Below, one piece after another: positions 45,901 to 61,621 of a DNA stretch of 64,000 bases. The position numbers and the translations under genes are program-made. Every line of letters begins with the position of its first letter. Position 1 is the first letter of the stretch. Below the pieces are notes generated by a model that was given only the letters and a program-made list of their open reading frames with translations, did not search any database and was not told the origin of the DNA. Where the stretch lies: positions 338,672,793-338,736,792 of the forward strand of contig NC_081408.1 of assembly GCF_030272615.1 (NCBI RefSeq). The letters are read 5' to 3'. This stretch comes from Cryptomeria japonica (lineage: Eukaryota; Streptophyta; Pinopsida; Cupressales; Cupressaceae).

Positions 45901-47835
45901 TATGTGGTTTTCTATGTCTTGTATACCTTCAAACAAACTGAGTTGGAGGTTCTTCCTCCTCTTTTGAAGATTCAGAGTTAAATGAGCTCTCCTCAGCTCT
46001 TGCCTATCAAGGGGTCTTGATTCAACTCTCTTAGGTGTAGAAGGGAATTGAATCACATCTTCTTGCTTAGTTTGTTATGGCTGCAATGTAACAAAAGGAG
46101 ACTTAATATCTCTGAAAATAACATTTCTACTATGAATTACCTTTTGTGCAACAGGGTCCCAAATTTTGTATCCTTTCACATCATAATTGTAGTCGATGAA
46201 GATACATTTCATAGCCTTTTTCTCTAACTTCGTTTGTTTCTCCTTTGGCACATGTGCACATGCCTCGTAACCAAAAAATCTAAGATGTCTCATTGAAGGA
46301 TTGTGACGTAACCATACTTCCATAGGCATTTTATCATCAAGATTTGATGTAGGAGACATGTTAATCAAGTATCAAGTAGTGGCAACAACTTCAGCCCAAA
46401 ATTTTTATTCTAGACTAGCACCACTCAACATACTCCTAGCCTTCTCCATCTGTGTCTTGTTCATTCTATCTAAAACTCCATTCTTATATGGAGAATATAG
46501 AGTTATCTTCTATTTGTTAATACCACAGTGTTTATAGAATCTATCAAATTCATTAGAGAAAAATTCACCGCTATTATCAGTCCTCAAATATTTAATTTTT
46601 TTTCTAGTCTGCAACTCAACCATTGCTTTAAATTATTTAAAATGACTGAAAACTTTAGATTTACTCTTTAGAAAGTATACCCATGTCCTTCTATTAAAAT
46701 CAGTAATAAATGATACATAATATGTGGATTTTCCAATCAAAGGAATATCTATAGGACCAAACACATTAGAATGAATAAGATCTAAAATACCACAAGATTT
46801 ATGAGAACTCGTGTAAAACTGAACACAATTTTGTTTTTCATAAATGCAATGCTCACAAAAATCAAAGTCAAGATTATAATCATTGAAACCTTCAACAAGG
46901 TTTTTATTTTTCAAGGTCCTCACACCCTTTTCTCCAATATGGCCAAGTCTCTGGTGCCATAACATAGTCTTCTTTGTAGGTAACTTTTCTTTAGAATAAA
47001 GAGCACCCTTAGGTACCCAAAAGCCATGTTGATCTGCTGAAGGTGAAACCCTCAAATATTCTGACAAAGTATCCATAGATTTACTTTTTATAGAAGTGCT
47101 ATTACACTCAAGAGTGTATGCCCCTATCTTATACAAAGCGTCGAATCTGACACCTCTAGCAATCACCATAGCACACTTCATAATCTTACATATTGCATCA
47201 GATAAGACTATCTGCACACCTGCATCTATTAATTTTCTTAGAGATAATAAATTTCATTTTAAACCAGGGATATGCAGAATACCACTAATTCTTTTTATTC
47301 TACCATCAGCAAACCTAATCCTAACTTTACCTTGAACCAAAATGTCTAAATGTGAATCATCACCCAAGTACACCTTGCCTCCATTAAATTCTTCATATTC
47401 AGAAAACCAATATTTATTGGAAGTCATATGAAAAAATGCACTCGAGTCAACTAACCATGCGTCCTTACCTACATGAGTAGCCAAAGATGCAATGAATGCA
47501 TCACCATCTTCCTTATTCGACTCAAAATCGGAATCAAACTTCTTCTTTTTCTTCTTCTTTTCTTCTTTGCAGTCCTTATGGATGTGACCTGGTTTACCAT
47601 AATTACAATAAATGATTTTGGACTTTCTAGGAGATTTGGATCTCCCTTTGGATTTGGACTTATTGCGCTTCTAATTCTTATTTCCTTTTTCCTTAGGTTT
47701 TCCATGAATAGTTAGGGCTTCCTTCACATCTCTTCACCAAGTAGAGCACCCACCACATCTTCAGACTTCTAAACAACAGAAGTAGTACTGATAGTCATAA
47801 CAAGAGAATCCCACGAATTAGGAAAAGAATAGAGC
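45901..47835 (-). pseudogene. Element A gag knuckle, protease and integrase (minus strand)
   Basis: From 47835 downward the gag continues (LYSFPNSWDSLVM), then has a basic linker and one knuckle CNYGKPGHIHKDC (about 47569-47610). The protease follows: AWLVDSSAFFHMTSN, with Ser-Ser in place of Ser-Gly at the active site. The integrase zinc module is MLWHQRLGHIGEKG and CEHCIYEKQNC. The core shows LDLIHSNVFGPI, where the first catalytic Asp (HSD) is Asn, then RTDNSGEFFSNEFD. Near 46300-46370 are LRFFGYEACAHVPKEKQTKL and KCIFIDYNYDVKGYKIWDP. It is split by stops and lacks key residues, so it is inactive. Confidence 0.85.
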
Positions 47836-48794
47836 TTTTGGCAATTGACACTCATCCAGTGGATTCTAATGGTTGATTATTGGTTTAGGGTTGTCATTGA
47901 TGGAAACTGTTCATGAGATTCCCTCCAATAATCATGGATCTTGATTTTTGAAAGAGGATATCAACCAGTAACCAGTTAACTAGTATTCTAGGGTGAACAA
48001 AGCAATTTTGGTTCGAAAGCTTTTCGGTAATTGTGGTGTCATGAATCATGTATGGGATGATTGAGAGAACACAAAGACATCATTTTATCATTGTTTTGGT
48101 GATCCACATTTACCTTTGGTGATCTAGTCAAGCCGACATATGATTACACATTAAATTAGTAGGCCAACTTGATAAATGATCTATTTTATGATTGTGGATA
48201 TATAAGACCAGTATGGGAGATCTTTTGATGGATGGTATGATTGTATGCGAGTGAGTGGTGATCAAGAATCTATTTTTGCACAGTTTCACATATGCATTCT
48301 TGATCTAGTAGTTGACTAATACATAGAACATAGTAGAACAAGAGAGGTGATACAGTAAGTATATTTGGCACTCAATCAGAACTCATCCAGGCATTGCAGA
48401 TGCTATTTTGGAGTTCATTCATTGTAATACATTACTATAATTGATTTGTACAATAGTGAGCCTTTTGAGGAGCCTTTTGAGGTTGTAGCCCTTATTGTAT
48501 TTGAGAAGTGAGCTCTAGGCAGTGTGCCTGAATGCTTGTGCATTCCCCATATCGTAAAACTATTTTTTTACTGTCCATAGTGGAATAATATTGTGGGTTC
48601 AAATCGCACCATGGTTTTTCCCATTTGGGTTTCCATGTAAAAATTCCAGTGTTATGATTTTGTGGTTGTTTGTTTTATGTTCCTGCATTTCAGTTTCATA
48701 TTTATGCTTTTGGTAGTTTAAAGTTAAGTTAGAAAATTTGCTAACTGGTAGATCATTGATTCATCCCCCCTCTTAGTGATCCCCGATTCAAACA
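47836..48794 (+). repeat. 5' LTR of N2
   Basis: 959 bp; start TTTTGGCAATTGAC (3' copy TGTTGGGAATTGAC), end TTCAAACA. TATATAAG at 48199-48206 is a probable TATA box. The GTGGG block is at 48593-48633. Confidence 0.92.
48199..48206 (+). promoter_or_regulatory. TATA box of the N2 LTR
   Basis: TATATAAG, conserved in the 3' LTR at 53472-53479. Confidence 0.5.
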
Positions 48795-48796
48795 AT

Positions 48797-48809
48797 TGGT
48801 ATCAGAGCC
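48797..48809 (+). other. Primer binding site of N2
   Basis: TGGTATCAGAGCC, the initiator-Met-type site, starts three bases after the LTR end. Confidence 0.9.
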
Positions 48810-48862
48810 TAGTTCCTCTGAGGAATCCTAACCGCTTGAGGAAGGTCCAGGAGATTAAATCA

Positions 48863-50017
48863 ATGGATTTTAGTTTGCAGAGACAACTTTGTGTGGCTCT
48901 TGAAGATCTTGATGCAGCAAGGAATGAAATAAGCTCTTTGAATAGGAATGTGAATGTAGCTGAAGATTTCATTAATGACTTGAAAGATCAAGTGAACACC
49001 TCAATAGACAAGAGGAATGAATTGATGGACAAGATGAAGGAGAAAGAAGAACAAATCATGGGAAATTAGGGTAAAGTTGATGAAGTTGACAAGCTTGAGA
49101 GAGAGAATGTTGCATTAAATGATGAGATGCAATCCATTGTGATGAGGCTGACTAAGGAGATTGAGGATCGAAAGAATAATGAATAGAGTTTGACACAATC
49201 ATTTAAGGAAAGAGAAGATGAATGATTCAGACTTACCTATAAGAATTATCAGTTGAAGCTGGAGTTGACACAACCAAGGAATAATGGTCAAGAATTTAAA
49301 AGACAGATTGTTGCCCTAAGAGATGAACTTGTAACTGCAAATGAATAAAAAGACAAATTCAATGCTATCTCAGCAAGGCTTGATGAGATGCTGGAAAGTC
49401 AGAGACATGGAAAGGACATGCGAGGACTTGGATTTGAGAAAGGAGAATCCTTTGGATCTGGAAAAAGCAATGCAAATTAGAAGAAGAGAAAGAATCCTCC
49501 GGTAAGATAGCCCAATGCTCATAAATTCAATGGTAGATTCTTTACTTGCAATAAATTTGGTCATATAGTGAATCAATGCAAAAGTAGGATAAATAATGGA
49601 ATGAACAATATGAATAATGGTCCTACCTTTACCGGTCAGTGTCTCATATGCAATAATTTTGGTCACAAGTCAAATATGTGTAGAGCAGTAATGAACAAAT
49701 TTAAAAATAAGAGATACTATGATTGTGGGATGTTTGGACATATCTCTAACCAGTGTACAACGAGACCAAATCAAATGAACTTCAGACCTATGCAAAATAT
49801 TGTTTGGCATGCATCTAATAAAACCGGTCACATTGCAAAATATTGCAGAAAAAAGAATAGTGCTTTAGTAGACAAGAAAAAATTAGATGAGAATGGGAAG
49901 GCGAAGGTGGAGGAGATACAGGACAAGCATGAGAAGATGTGGGTAAGAAAAGATGAATCCAATGTAGACAATGGATCTGCATCCAAATCTAGTGTAGGAT
50001 CTTCATTTGGTAACTAG
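48863..50017 (+). pseudogene. N2 ORF1: coiled-coil/zinc-knuckle gag-like protein
   Basis: One frame from ATG 48863 to TAG 50015 (about 384 codons), with stops at 49067 and near 49184, 49224, 49347, 49480 and 49509 but no frameshift. The first two-thirds are charged coiled coil (LKDQVNTSIDKRNELMDKMK, MRLTKEIEDRKNNE), closely like N1 ORF1. Four knuckle positions follow. FTCNKFGHIVNQC has lost its first Cys. CLICNNFGHKSNMC is intact. YYDCGMFGHISNQC has lost its first Cys. WHASNKTGHIAKYC has lost two Cys. The C-terminus is Lys- then Ser-rich. RNA binding is inferred from the knuckles. Confidence 0.8.
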
Positions 50018-50422
50018 GGCTTTATGCCTTAGGGGGAAATTTTCATGCAGATTCTAAGAACCCCCTCTTCGGTGATCTACAATCGATTATGAAAGGTTGC
50101 AGAAGGCTTAAATAATATATGTAGATGTTATTTGGAAATTTTAGTAAAGATTAGATGCTCTGGTAAGTGACTCTATGAAAATCAAGGTAACCAGTTGCAA
50201 AATTTATTACATTGAAGAATTAGGTTTTTGAAGGTTAAAATGGCATTTCAAAGCTTCATTCGTCACAATGTGATAAAGAGAATAGTGCTGAGTAAAAAAT
50301 AAAAGTGATTTGACAATTTAAAGAGTGATTACAATGACCCTAAACTGAATTCCAGCACCCGCTTGTGAATTAAGGTATTTATGTGTTTAAGGCTATTAGT
50401 TTCCACAAACCCTAAGTTTTAA

Positions 50423-52889
50423 ATGGCTTCAACTTCTAGAATTTCTACCTTGCTTGTTGTGGAAATTGAGGATAGAGCTCAACTTGTTTTTAAGAAACAT
50501 CCTTTCAAATATGTCAAGGATGATCCCAAAGGATCATTTTCCTTTGCACCCTTTGATGTTCTTCACAATGAGGACATAAGGGCATATATCCACTATGATC
50601 TTGATGAACTTGGGCGTGCTAACATGTTGAACCTGTATTAAAAAAATCTAGCGAACAACTTGGGAAACCTCAAGCTAGGATATCATCACTTGTAGGCCAA
50701 GGGTTTTTCTCATTTCATGCATTTTCTGATATTTGATGAGAAAGAATGGATATGGTTTATACTCAGTAGAATCCATGATGAATTTATGTCATTGGATAAG
50801 CCTCACAAGATTACTCAGCAACCAATCCAGGTCGTGACTTGTCTGAGCACATCTAGTGAAGTTCCTATCCTGAGGAAAATATCAAACAACACCATTTTCC
50901 ACCACTGGTTCTCAGTTTGACAGCAGAACGATGACCATAAATGGCATTCTAGAGCATGATGTCAAGTTTGCATCAATGGTGGCTGGATATAAAGTTTACC
51001 AGTCAAGCAAACAAAACTTTGGCTCTGGTACTGCTATATACTCTGCCTATCTGATGTTGAAGGAAGACAAGAGGTGTGATTTGTGTATGGTTCTCTTGAA
51101 TGAGTTGCTAAGTAATTTGAAGAAAATTAAATAAGACAAGAAGCACAACTTTAAGTTTGGCACCCTTATCATCTATTTGGCACTGTATTTAATGAATGAA
51201 ATCCCTGGTGTTCAAGGAAAGGTCCAATGGGCCTATGATAAGTCAGTTGCAATGCAAATTTAGGAAGGGATTATGGCAATTGATGATGCCACAATGAGGA
51301 TATCCACTCTATGGGGTTATTTCAAAACATTTCAGGCCATAATGATGATTAGAGAAAGGATCCCAAAGGAAATAGTGGAGAAGTATGAGAAAACAATTTG
51401 GTTCATGGTTGATACGAACCAATGCTTAATGGAAGCAGTTGAACCAAGGACTGTGTGGATTCTTCCAATGGGTTATGAAGTTGATGCAACTACTCTAGAT
51501 GTCTATGCTCAACACATGTTGATTCAGTTGGTAGATGAAAAGGAAGGAAGGTTTGACACTTTTAAGGAGGACCTTGAGTTTCACAAGCAGTTCCCAACCC
51601 CTGCTAGGAAGAGGAAAGTGACCAAGATGGTTGAGGAAGTAGCTGTTCAGATAGGATTCACCCAGTAGGAGGGGAAGCAGGCCAAAGAAATGAATGTTCA
51701 GATGCAAGATAAAGAGGAAACCAAAAAGCCTAAGGTCGAATTGGTTCCCTCAAAAGCTCAACCAAAAGAAACCAAGATTGCCCTTGCTTTGGTAGCACCA
51801 TCTTCAGGATAGAGCCCATCTGAAAAGGAAGTTTTGAAGCAAAATGAGAAACCTAAGCAAACTTATGTTGTTGTATCTTCAATGGCCTATGAGACTGAGT
51901 CAGAGGAAGAAGCAGGCAAGGCAAAAAGAAAGGTGAATTTGTAAGGTTGGTAAGGAAGTCACACTCCAATGGAGCCCAACAAAGCAAGAAAGCTAAATCT
52001 GAACCTGCCCCTACTGGAAGGCCCAAGAGAGGAAGACAAGTTATAACTCAACTTGACAAATACCTTAAATTTGATGATTTTCAAGGTAAATATACAATTG
52101 TTCCTCCATTTTCAACAAACCAATTAATTGATGAAATAATTGTTGGTGGAAACTTGAAGAAATTAGGAGCTTATTATGAAAATTTAGAACAGGATGATCA
52201 AAGAAAGGTTGAAGAAGTTATTGTTTTATACTTGCATAATTTTAGTAAAGCTTCGATTGAGCTAGAGTGGAGCATCCCTAAGGATCTATACAACATTATT
52301 GATGCAAGGAGGCTTACAACTAGTAAAATTGATAAGAAAATGAAGAAAAAAGAATTGATAAATGTTCGCACCTGTGTATCCCATGATGAGGCCAAAAGGC
52401 TAATTGAGGAAGCTAACAAGAAAGAATTCAGAAGTAAAAATAGGGTGAATAGGTTGATGATTGGGAAGGTGGAAGAAGTAAGAAAGGAGACTGAAGATAT
52501 CTGGAGAAGAATCATAAAGAATGATCCTTTGTATAAAGATGCATTTAAGTCTTCTCAGTTGGAAGTAAATGAAGGTGTTCCTGGTGATCAAAAGGATGAA
52601 ACTCAGACTAAGGGAAATCTGAAAGATCAAGGCAACACAACCCTTAATTCTTAGACCGGTGATAATCCTCCAAAGGTAGGTAGTTTTGCAGTTCCTGAGA
52701 TTCAAAAGGATGACACTACACCAAGTGGCAATGTTGGTACACCAGATAATGGAGATGGAGCTGAAAAGGAACCTGAGGAAGTAGAGGCAAAAGATGATGA
52801 GGTAGACAAGGGTAAAGGATTTGTTGATCTGGAAATTGATACTCCTATAGTCATAAGGACCCCACCTCAAATCTCTATAAGTCTGTGAG
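50423..52889 (+). pseudogene. N2 ORF2: homologue of N1 ORF2
   Basis: ATG 50423 starts the frame; frameshifts lie near 50920 and near 51930, and several stops occur (for example 50639, 51132, 51666, 52652). Blocks shared with N1 are IWFILSRIHDEF (N1: RIVLSRVHGSFF), HKITQQ, FASMVAGYKVYQSS with a following hydrophobic FGTLIIYLALYL, RTVWILPMGYEVDA, and the helical domain at 52110-52420. That domain has NLKKLGAYYENL, VIVLYLHNFSKA, LYNIIDARRLT and VEEVRKETEDIW. The tail is acidic. The extent of matching across a whole protein in a separate LTR family supports a real conserved gene. Confidence 0.78.
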
Positions 52890-52942
52890 AGATATCTTTG
52901 TAAATAAGTTTTGGACAACACCCCATCTTTGGCATTGTTGTC

Positions 52943-53107
52943 AAAGGGGGAGAGTAAAAGTGAAAAATATATAGTAGAAGAATATAATTATAGGTTTCAA
53001 AATTCTTTATCTAAGGGGGAGCCTTAGAAATTATTTTGGTCCGATGTACAATTTTCAACACTTAGCCATTTTTCACGAGTGTTGTCATCAATGCCAAATG
53101 GGGAGAT
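52943..53107 (+). other. Repeated polypurine tracts of N2
   Basis: AAAGGGGGAGAG at 52943-52954, AAGGGGGAG at 53023-53031 and AAATGGGGAGAT at 53096-53107, the last next to the LTR. Confidence 0.75.
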
Positions 53108-54057
53108 TGTTGGGAATTGACACTGAACTGGTGGCTTTTGATGGTTGATTATTGGTTTAGGGTTGTCATTGATGGAAACTCTTCATGAGATTCCCATCTG
53201 GTAATCACAGATCTTGATTTACAAAAGAGGATGTCAACCGATAGCCAATTAACCGGTATTCCTGGTTGAACAGAGTAGTTTTAGTCCAGAAGCTTTCTAG
53301 TGATTGTGGTGTCATGAATCATGTATGGGATAATTGAGATGACATAGAGACATCATTTTATCATTATTTTGGTGATCCACATTTACCTTTGGTGATCCGG
53401 TTAAGCTGACATATGACTACATGCTACATTAGCAAGACAACTTGATAAATAATCTATTTTGTGATTGCGAATATATAAGACCGGTGTGGGAGATCTTTTT
53501 GATGGATGGTATGATTGTATGAGAGCGAGTGGTGATTGAAAATCCATTTGTCGTAGTTTCACATGCGCATTCTTGATCCGGTAATTGACTGAGATAGAGA
53601 ACAAAGTAGAACATCAGAGGTGATACATTCAGTATCTTTGGCACTCAACTGGAACTCATCCAAGCATTGTAGATGCTATTTTGGAGTTCATTCATTGTAA
53701 TACAAAACTGTAATTGATTTGTAAGACAGTGAGCCTTCTCAGGTTGTAGCCCTTATTTTATTTGAGCAGTGACCTCTAGGTATTGTGCTTGAATGCTTGT
53801 GCATTCCCCATATTGTAATTTTGTTTTTCTATTGGCCATAGTGAAATAATATCATGGGTTCAAATCCCACCATGTTTTTTCCCATTTGGGTTTCCATGTA
53901 AAAATTATGGTGTTATGATTTTGTGGTTGTTTGTTTTATGTTCCTACATTTCATTTTCATGTTTATGCTTTCAGTTGTTTTAAGTTATAAGTCAGAAAAT
54001 TTGATAGCCGGGAGATCACTGATTCACCCCCTCTCTCAATGATCCCTGATTCTAACA
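53108..54057 (+). repeat. 3' LTR of N2
   Basis: 950 bp, TGTTGGGAATTGAC to TTCTAACA. It aligns along its whole length with 47836-48794. Confidence 0.93.
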
Positions 54058-54489
54058 AAAGCAAGATTTGACATTTCTCCTCTTCGTCCATCTTAACACC
54101 AACATATTAAATGCTTCCAGGTGATCTAAAATTCATCCACCCTCTTCCATCTTCAACAAATATAATTTCTTCCTCAAGGAAATTTGATTTAATAAAGATT
54201 TGGCTTGATACATCTCACCAATATTAATCCATAACTTCTTTGCAGTGTTCTCTTCATGGACATTGATCAGAATAGAGTCTGTCAGGCACAATATGATTAG
54301 ACCCTTAGCTTTTAAATCCATAACATTATACTAAGTAGCTACAATAGGATCTGCAGGTCTTGAGACATTCGCATCAACAACATCCCATGCATCTCGATCT
54401 ATTAACAAATCTTCCATCTTCAACTTCCACATTTGAAAATTACTACCATTAAATTTCTCCACCTCTATTCTCCCTAATGAACTTACCAT
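54058..54489 (-). pseudogene. Element A gag N-terminus (minus strand)
   Basis: On the minus strand, ATG at 54489-54487 begins the gag. It reads VEKFNGSNFQMWKLKMEDLL, a standard copia gag opening, then DAWDVVDANVSRP, a stop, and the UBN2-type block GLIILCLTDSILINVHEENTAKKLW and ISLRKKLYLLKMEEG. N2 interrupts it at 54058 and the gag resumes at 47835. It lies about 110 bp after the primer site. Confidence 0.85.
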
Positions 54490-54597
54490 CTGATAATTCC
54501 TACAATAAGATCAAAAAGTGTCTTCTGCACAAGCTCCCACTCAAATATAGATTAGTTCAAAAAACCCAACAACCCACAATTGAAACCAAAGGTGATC

Positions 54598-54611
54598 AGG
54601 CTCTGATACCA
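54598..54611 (-). other. Primer binding site of element A
   Basis: The minus strand reads TGGTATCAGAGCCT, two bases from the LTR edge. This is the initiator-Met-type copia primer site. Confidence 0.92.
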
Positions 54612-54613
54612 CT

Positions 54614-55503
54614 TGTAAGGAACTTAAGTAGCAGAACAACTTCCTACACTAACCTTGAGAGGGGGATAATGAATTTTTTTTTATAGATCATTACAACAAT
54701 TACAAAAATAATCAAAATGTGGTGCATACCACAACACAGTAACACAATGATTTACATGGGGAAAACCCTTTCGAGAGAAAAACCCCACTCCAAAAGAAGC
54801 TCAATATATTATTCAGCAATCAACAACATATTATAATATACTTGCAAACCAAGCTCTTCACAAGAGTACCACTAATCAAAGACTCAGAGGTAACTCAATC
54901 GCCATAAGACTCTTACACACAACCTCTATCTCATGTGCCTCATATATAGGAGATACAATACAAGAAACTGTCAAGCTGTATTACAAAACCATGGGCTAAA
55001 ACTACCCAATAAAGTAGAGCCGACCTTATCTCCTTCTAGATACCCTATGACATGTTAAAAAACACATCAACATGTGTACTTCCCTTTTACATCTCATTTT
55101 TGTGTCCAATACATTTTATATTTCCTACTTCAGGAGTACAAACTTCTAGAGGCCATAACTTGAGAACCATGTGTCTTATTGACGAACTATTTGAAGCGCC
55201 AAAAATATTGCGAAGTTCTCTATTTCCTTGTAAACTGCTACACCATTTAAACCTACTTTTCAGGGTATTTTGGGGCCTCTAAATTCCTCAAAATTAAATT
55301 TAAACCTTTGATTGCACCCCTCCAAAAAAAACTTCAATATCTTCAAAACTAGCTATGATATTGCGACGTAACTTTACTGAAATGCCTATCTAGCCAATTA
55401 GAAGCTTCAGGGATAATTTCACACAATTTCGTGCTCAAACAAAAAATTACTATAAATAGTAACCTCATGAAAATGCAAGGTTGAGACACCATTTTTCCCA
55501 ACA
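54614..55503 (-). repeat. 5' LTR of element A
   Basis: 890 bp; on the minus strand TGTTGGGAAAAATGG to CTTACA. It pairs with 18607-19462 plus 22377-22420. TSD TGTAT follows at 55504-55508. Confidence 0.92.
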
Positions 55504-55739
55504 TGTATGTATGTTGGAGGTGAGAATTTCTCTAGATGAACAGGTGCTCTCTTAATTACAAGAAGCATATTTTATTCAAATTCAAATTTAACTTTAAAAT
55601 TTAAAGTCTAATTTTTTATATTAAATTTCAATAGTTTAAGTTCAAATTTATTTAAACTTTAATTTTTTTTAAACACACACACACACATATATAAACACAG
55701 TTCCAAAGCTTAGCTTCTATCTGTCTGAAAGAGAAAGAA
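55504..55739. other. Continuation of element A target; AT-rich sequence
   Basis: Begins with the remaining TGTATGTATG of the microsatellite, then AT-rich DNA with a poly-A/T-rich tract and a short CA run near 55675-55687. No gene seen. Confidence 0.6.
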
Positions 55740-55993
55740 TATATTAATCAACAGATATATAACACAAACCCAAAATTTAGTAATTTACTAAATAAATGAC
55801 TACCATGACTAAATCAATGACCAAATTGATCAATGAAAACAACCAATAAATGACTAAAATAGTTTAGTCATAAATTTGGTCGCGTTATAAATGATCGGCA
55901 ATAAACTACTAATGTTCACGTGACCAAGATTAGTCATTTATATGCAATTTTTAGTAGTTTTTTTAGTCATGTATTGTTGTTTTTGTACTAGTG
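55740..55993. mobile_element. One terminus of a CACTA-type DNA transposon (left limit uncertain)
   Basis: The right edge TTTTTGTACTAGTG (55980-55993) is the reverse complement of CACTAGTACAAAAA, a terminal sequence typical of plant CACTA (En/Spm) transposons. Inside it, AGTCATTTAT or its complement and related ATGACTAA or TGACCAA words recur many times in both orientations, as in CACTA subterminal regions. No partner terminus or transposase was seen, so this is a fragment. Confidence 0.55.

Positions 55994-60676
<4,683 letters not shown>

Positions 60677-60720
<44 letters not shown>
60677..60720. repeat. (AC)22 microsatellite
   Basis: A perfect AC run in an AT-rich region, about 100 bp upstream of element C. 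Confidence 0.97.
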
Positions 60721-60722
<2 letters not shown>

Positions 60723-61240
60723 TTATTTATTTAAATTAAAATTTGATAATCCTTTTAAAATCAAAATTCCATTAAACATCATATTGTTGGCATTTGGCAT
60801 TATAATAAACAATGGGAGATTGTTGGCATTTCAATAAGGATATTGAGAAGGTTGTTGATGATTATGGATATAACTGATTAAGGATGATTTACTGTCTTAA
60901 TATTATTATTTTGTCATTGATGTCAAGAAATTGATTTTCTAATTCAATATGATGTTGCCATATCTTGAGAAGTATGATTTGATGAGTATAAAGATGTTGG
61001 TAAAAGACACAGAAAGAAGATGATGAATAAGGGGATGAATAAGGTATTCAATGGGCAACTATTACCAAGCTGGACAATGATGAGATCATGATGTTTAGAT
61101 TGTTTTAACATCAAACATATGTTGTAAATTGTAAGGTTAATACTATACTATGTTACCAAGCAAGGAACCTAGTCGGTAAACCCTAAGGTTATCGCTATTG
61201 GTTAATGAAGGCGGAATGTCTACCGAGTAAAGTTTAGTAT

Positions 61241-61295
61241 TTACCGAGTTGTTACCGAGTTGTTACCAAGTTGTTACTGAGTTGTAACCAAGCTG
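61241..61295 (+). repeat. Five tandem 11-bp units in the element C LTR
   Basis: TTACCGAGTTG repeated twice, then three variants (TTACCAAGTTG, TTACTGAGTTG, TAACCAAGCTG), about 320-370 bp upstream of the TATA box. Confidence 0.85.
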
Positions 61296-61613
61296 TAATA
61301 AAATACATTAAATGGTTACATGCGTTATTTAATGAAGGAAGATGATGAGCTGGAACTGATTAAATGATTGGTATGTTGTGTATGAAGTTTGTTAAATAAT
61401 CTATGGCAAAGGAAAATTGGCATGAAGATCTATAGCGCAGATTGAACTGCATTACCCTAGCACAAGTTCCAAGAAATGTATGCAAGTTCCTAGGTGGGGT
61501 AAAATGTTTTTCAGATCAAAGGATACATTGAACCTGGACAAGTTTGAAGATCTGATGGCTATGATTGATCATGGGAAGTGTGATCAAAGAGATTAAGCGG
61601 TTAGCTAATTGTT

Positions 61614-61621
61614 TATAAATA
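61614..61621 (+). promoter_or_regulatory. TATA box of the element C LTR
   Basis: TATAAATA followed by GGGAGCTG in mid-LTR. Position is consistent with a copia promoter. Confidence 0.5.

Larger units (their letters stand above)
47836..54057 (+). mobile_element. N2: non-autonomous copia-like LTR retrotransposon related to N1
   Basis: 6,222 bp inserted in element A gag, on the plus strand. LTRs are 47836-48794 and 53108-54057. TSD AGAGC (47831-47835) versus AAAGC (54058-54062), one difference. It has the primer site, ORF1, ORF2 and purine tracts in the same order as N1, again with no pol domain. Its LTR is a different family from that of N1 or N3. More stops and frameshifts than N1 suggest greater age or faster decay. 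Confidence 0.9.
18607..55503 (-). mobile_element. Element A: Ty1/copia retrotransposon, minus strand, with several nested insertions
   Basis: The 5' LTR is at 54614-55503, gag starts at 54489, and protease/integrase/RT occupy 47835 down to 44762. RNase H follows from 22964 and the 3' LTR ends at 18607. Three insertions interrupt it: N2 in gag, Copia-1 just upstream of RNase H and B in the 3' LTR. Removing them and their TSDs leaves about 5.95 kb, a normal copia length. The coding frame reads smoothly across the Copia-1 junction (YHGNLVE joined to DMTSLDIYGYVDSD). This proves that the parts at 44762 and 22964 were once adjacent. Many stops show that it is dead. Confidence 0.9.

Noticed and set aside
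47473-47715. Plus-strand Phe/Leu-rich frame opposite element A gag
   Set aside because: It is the complement of a Lys-rich linker next to a clear minus-strand zinc knuckle.
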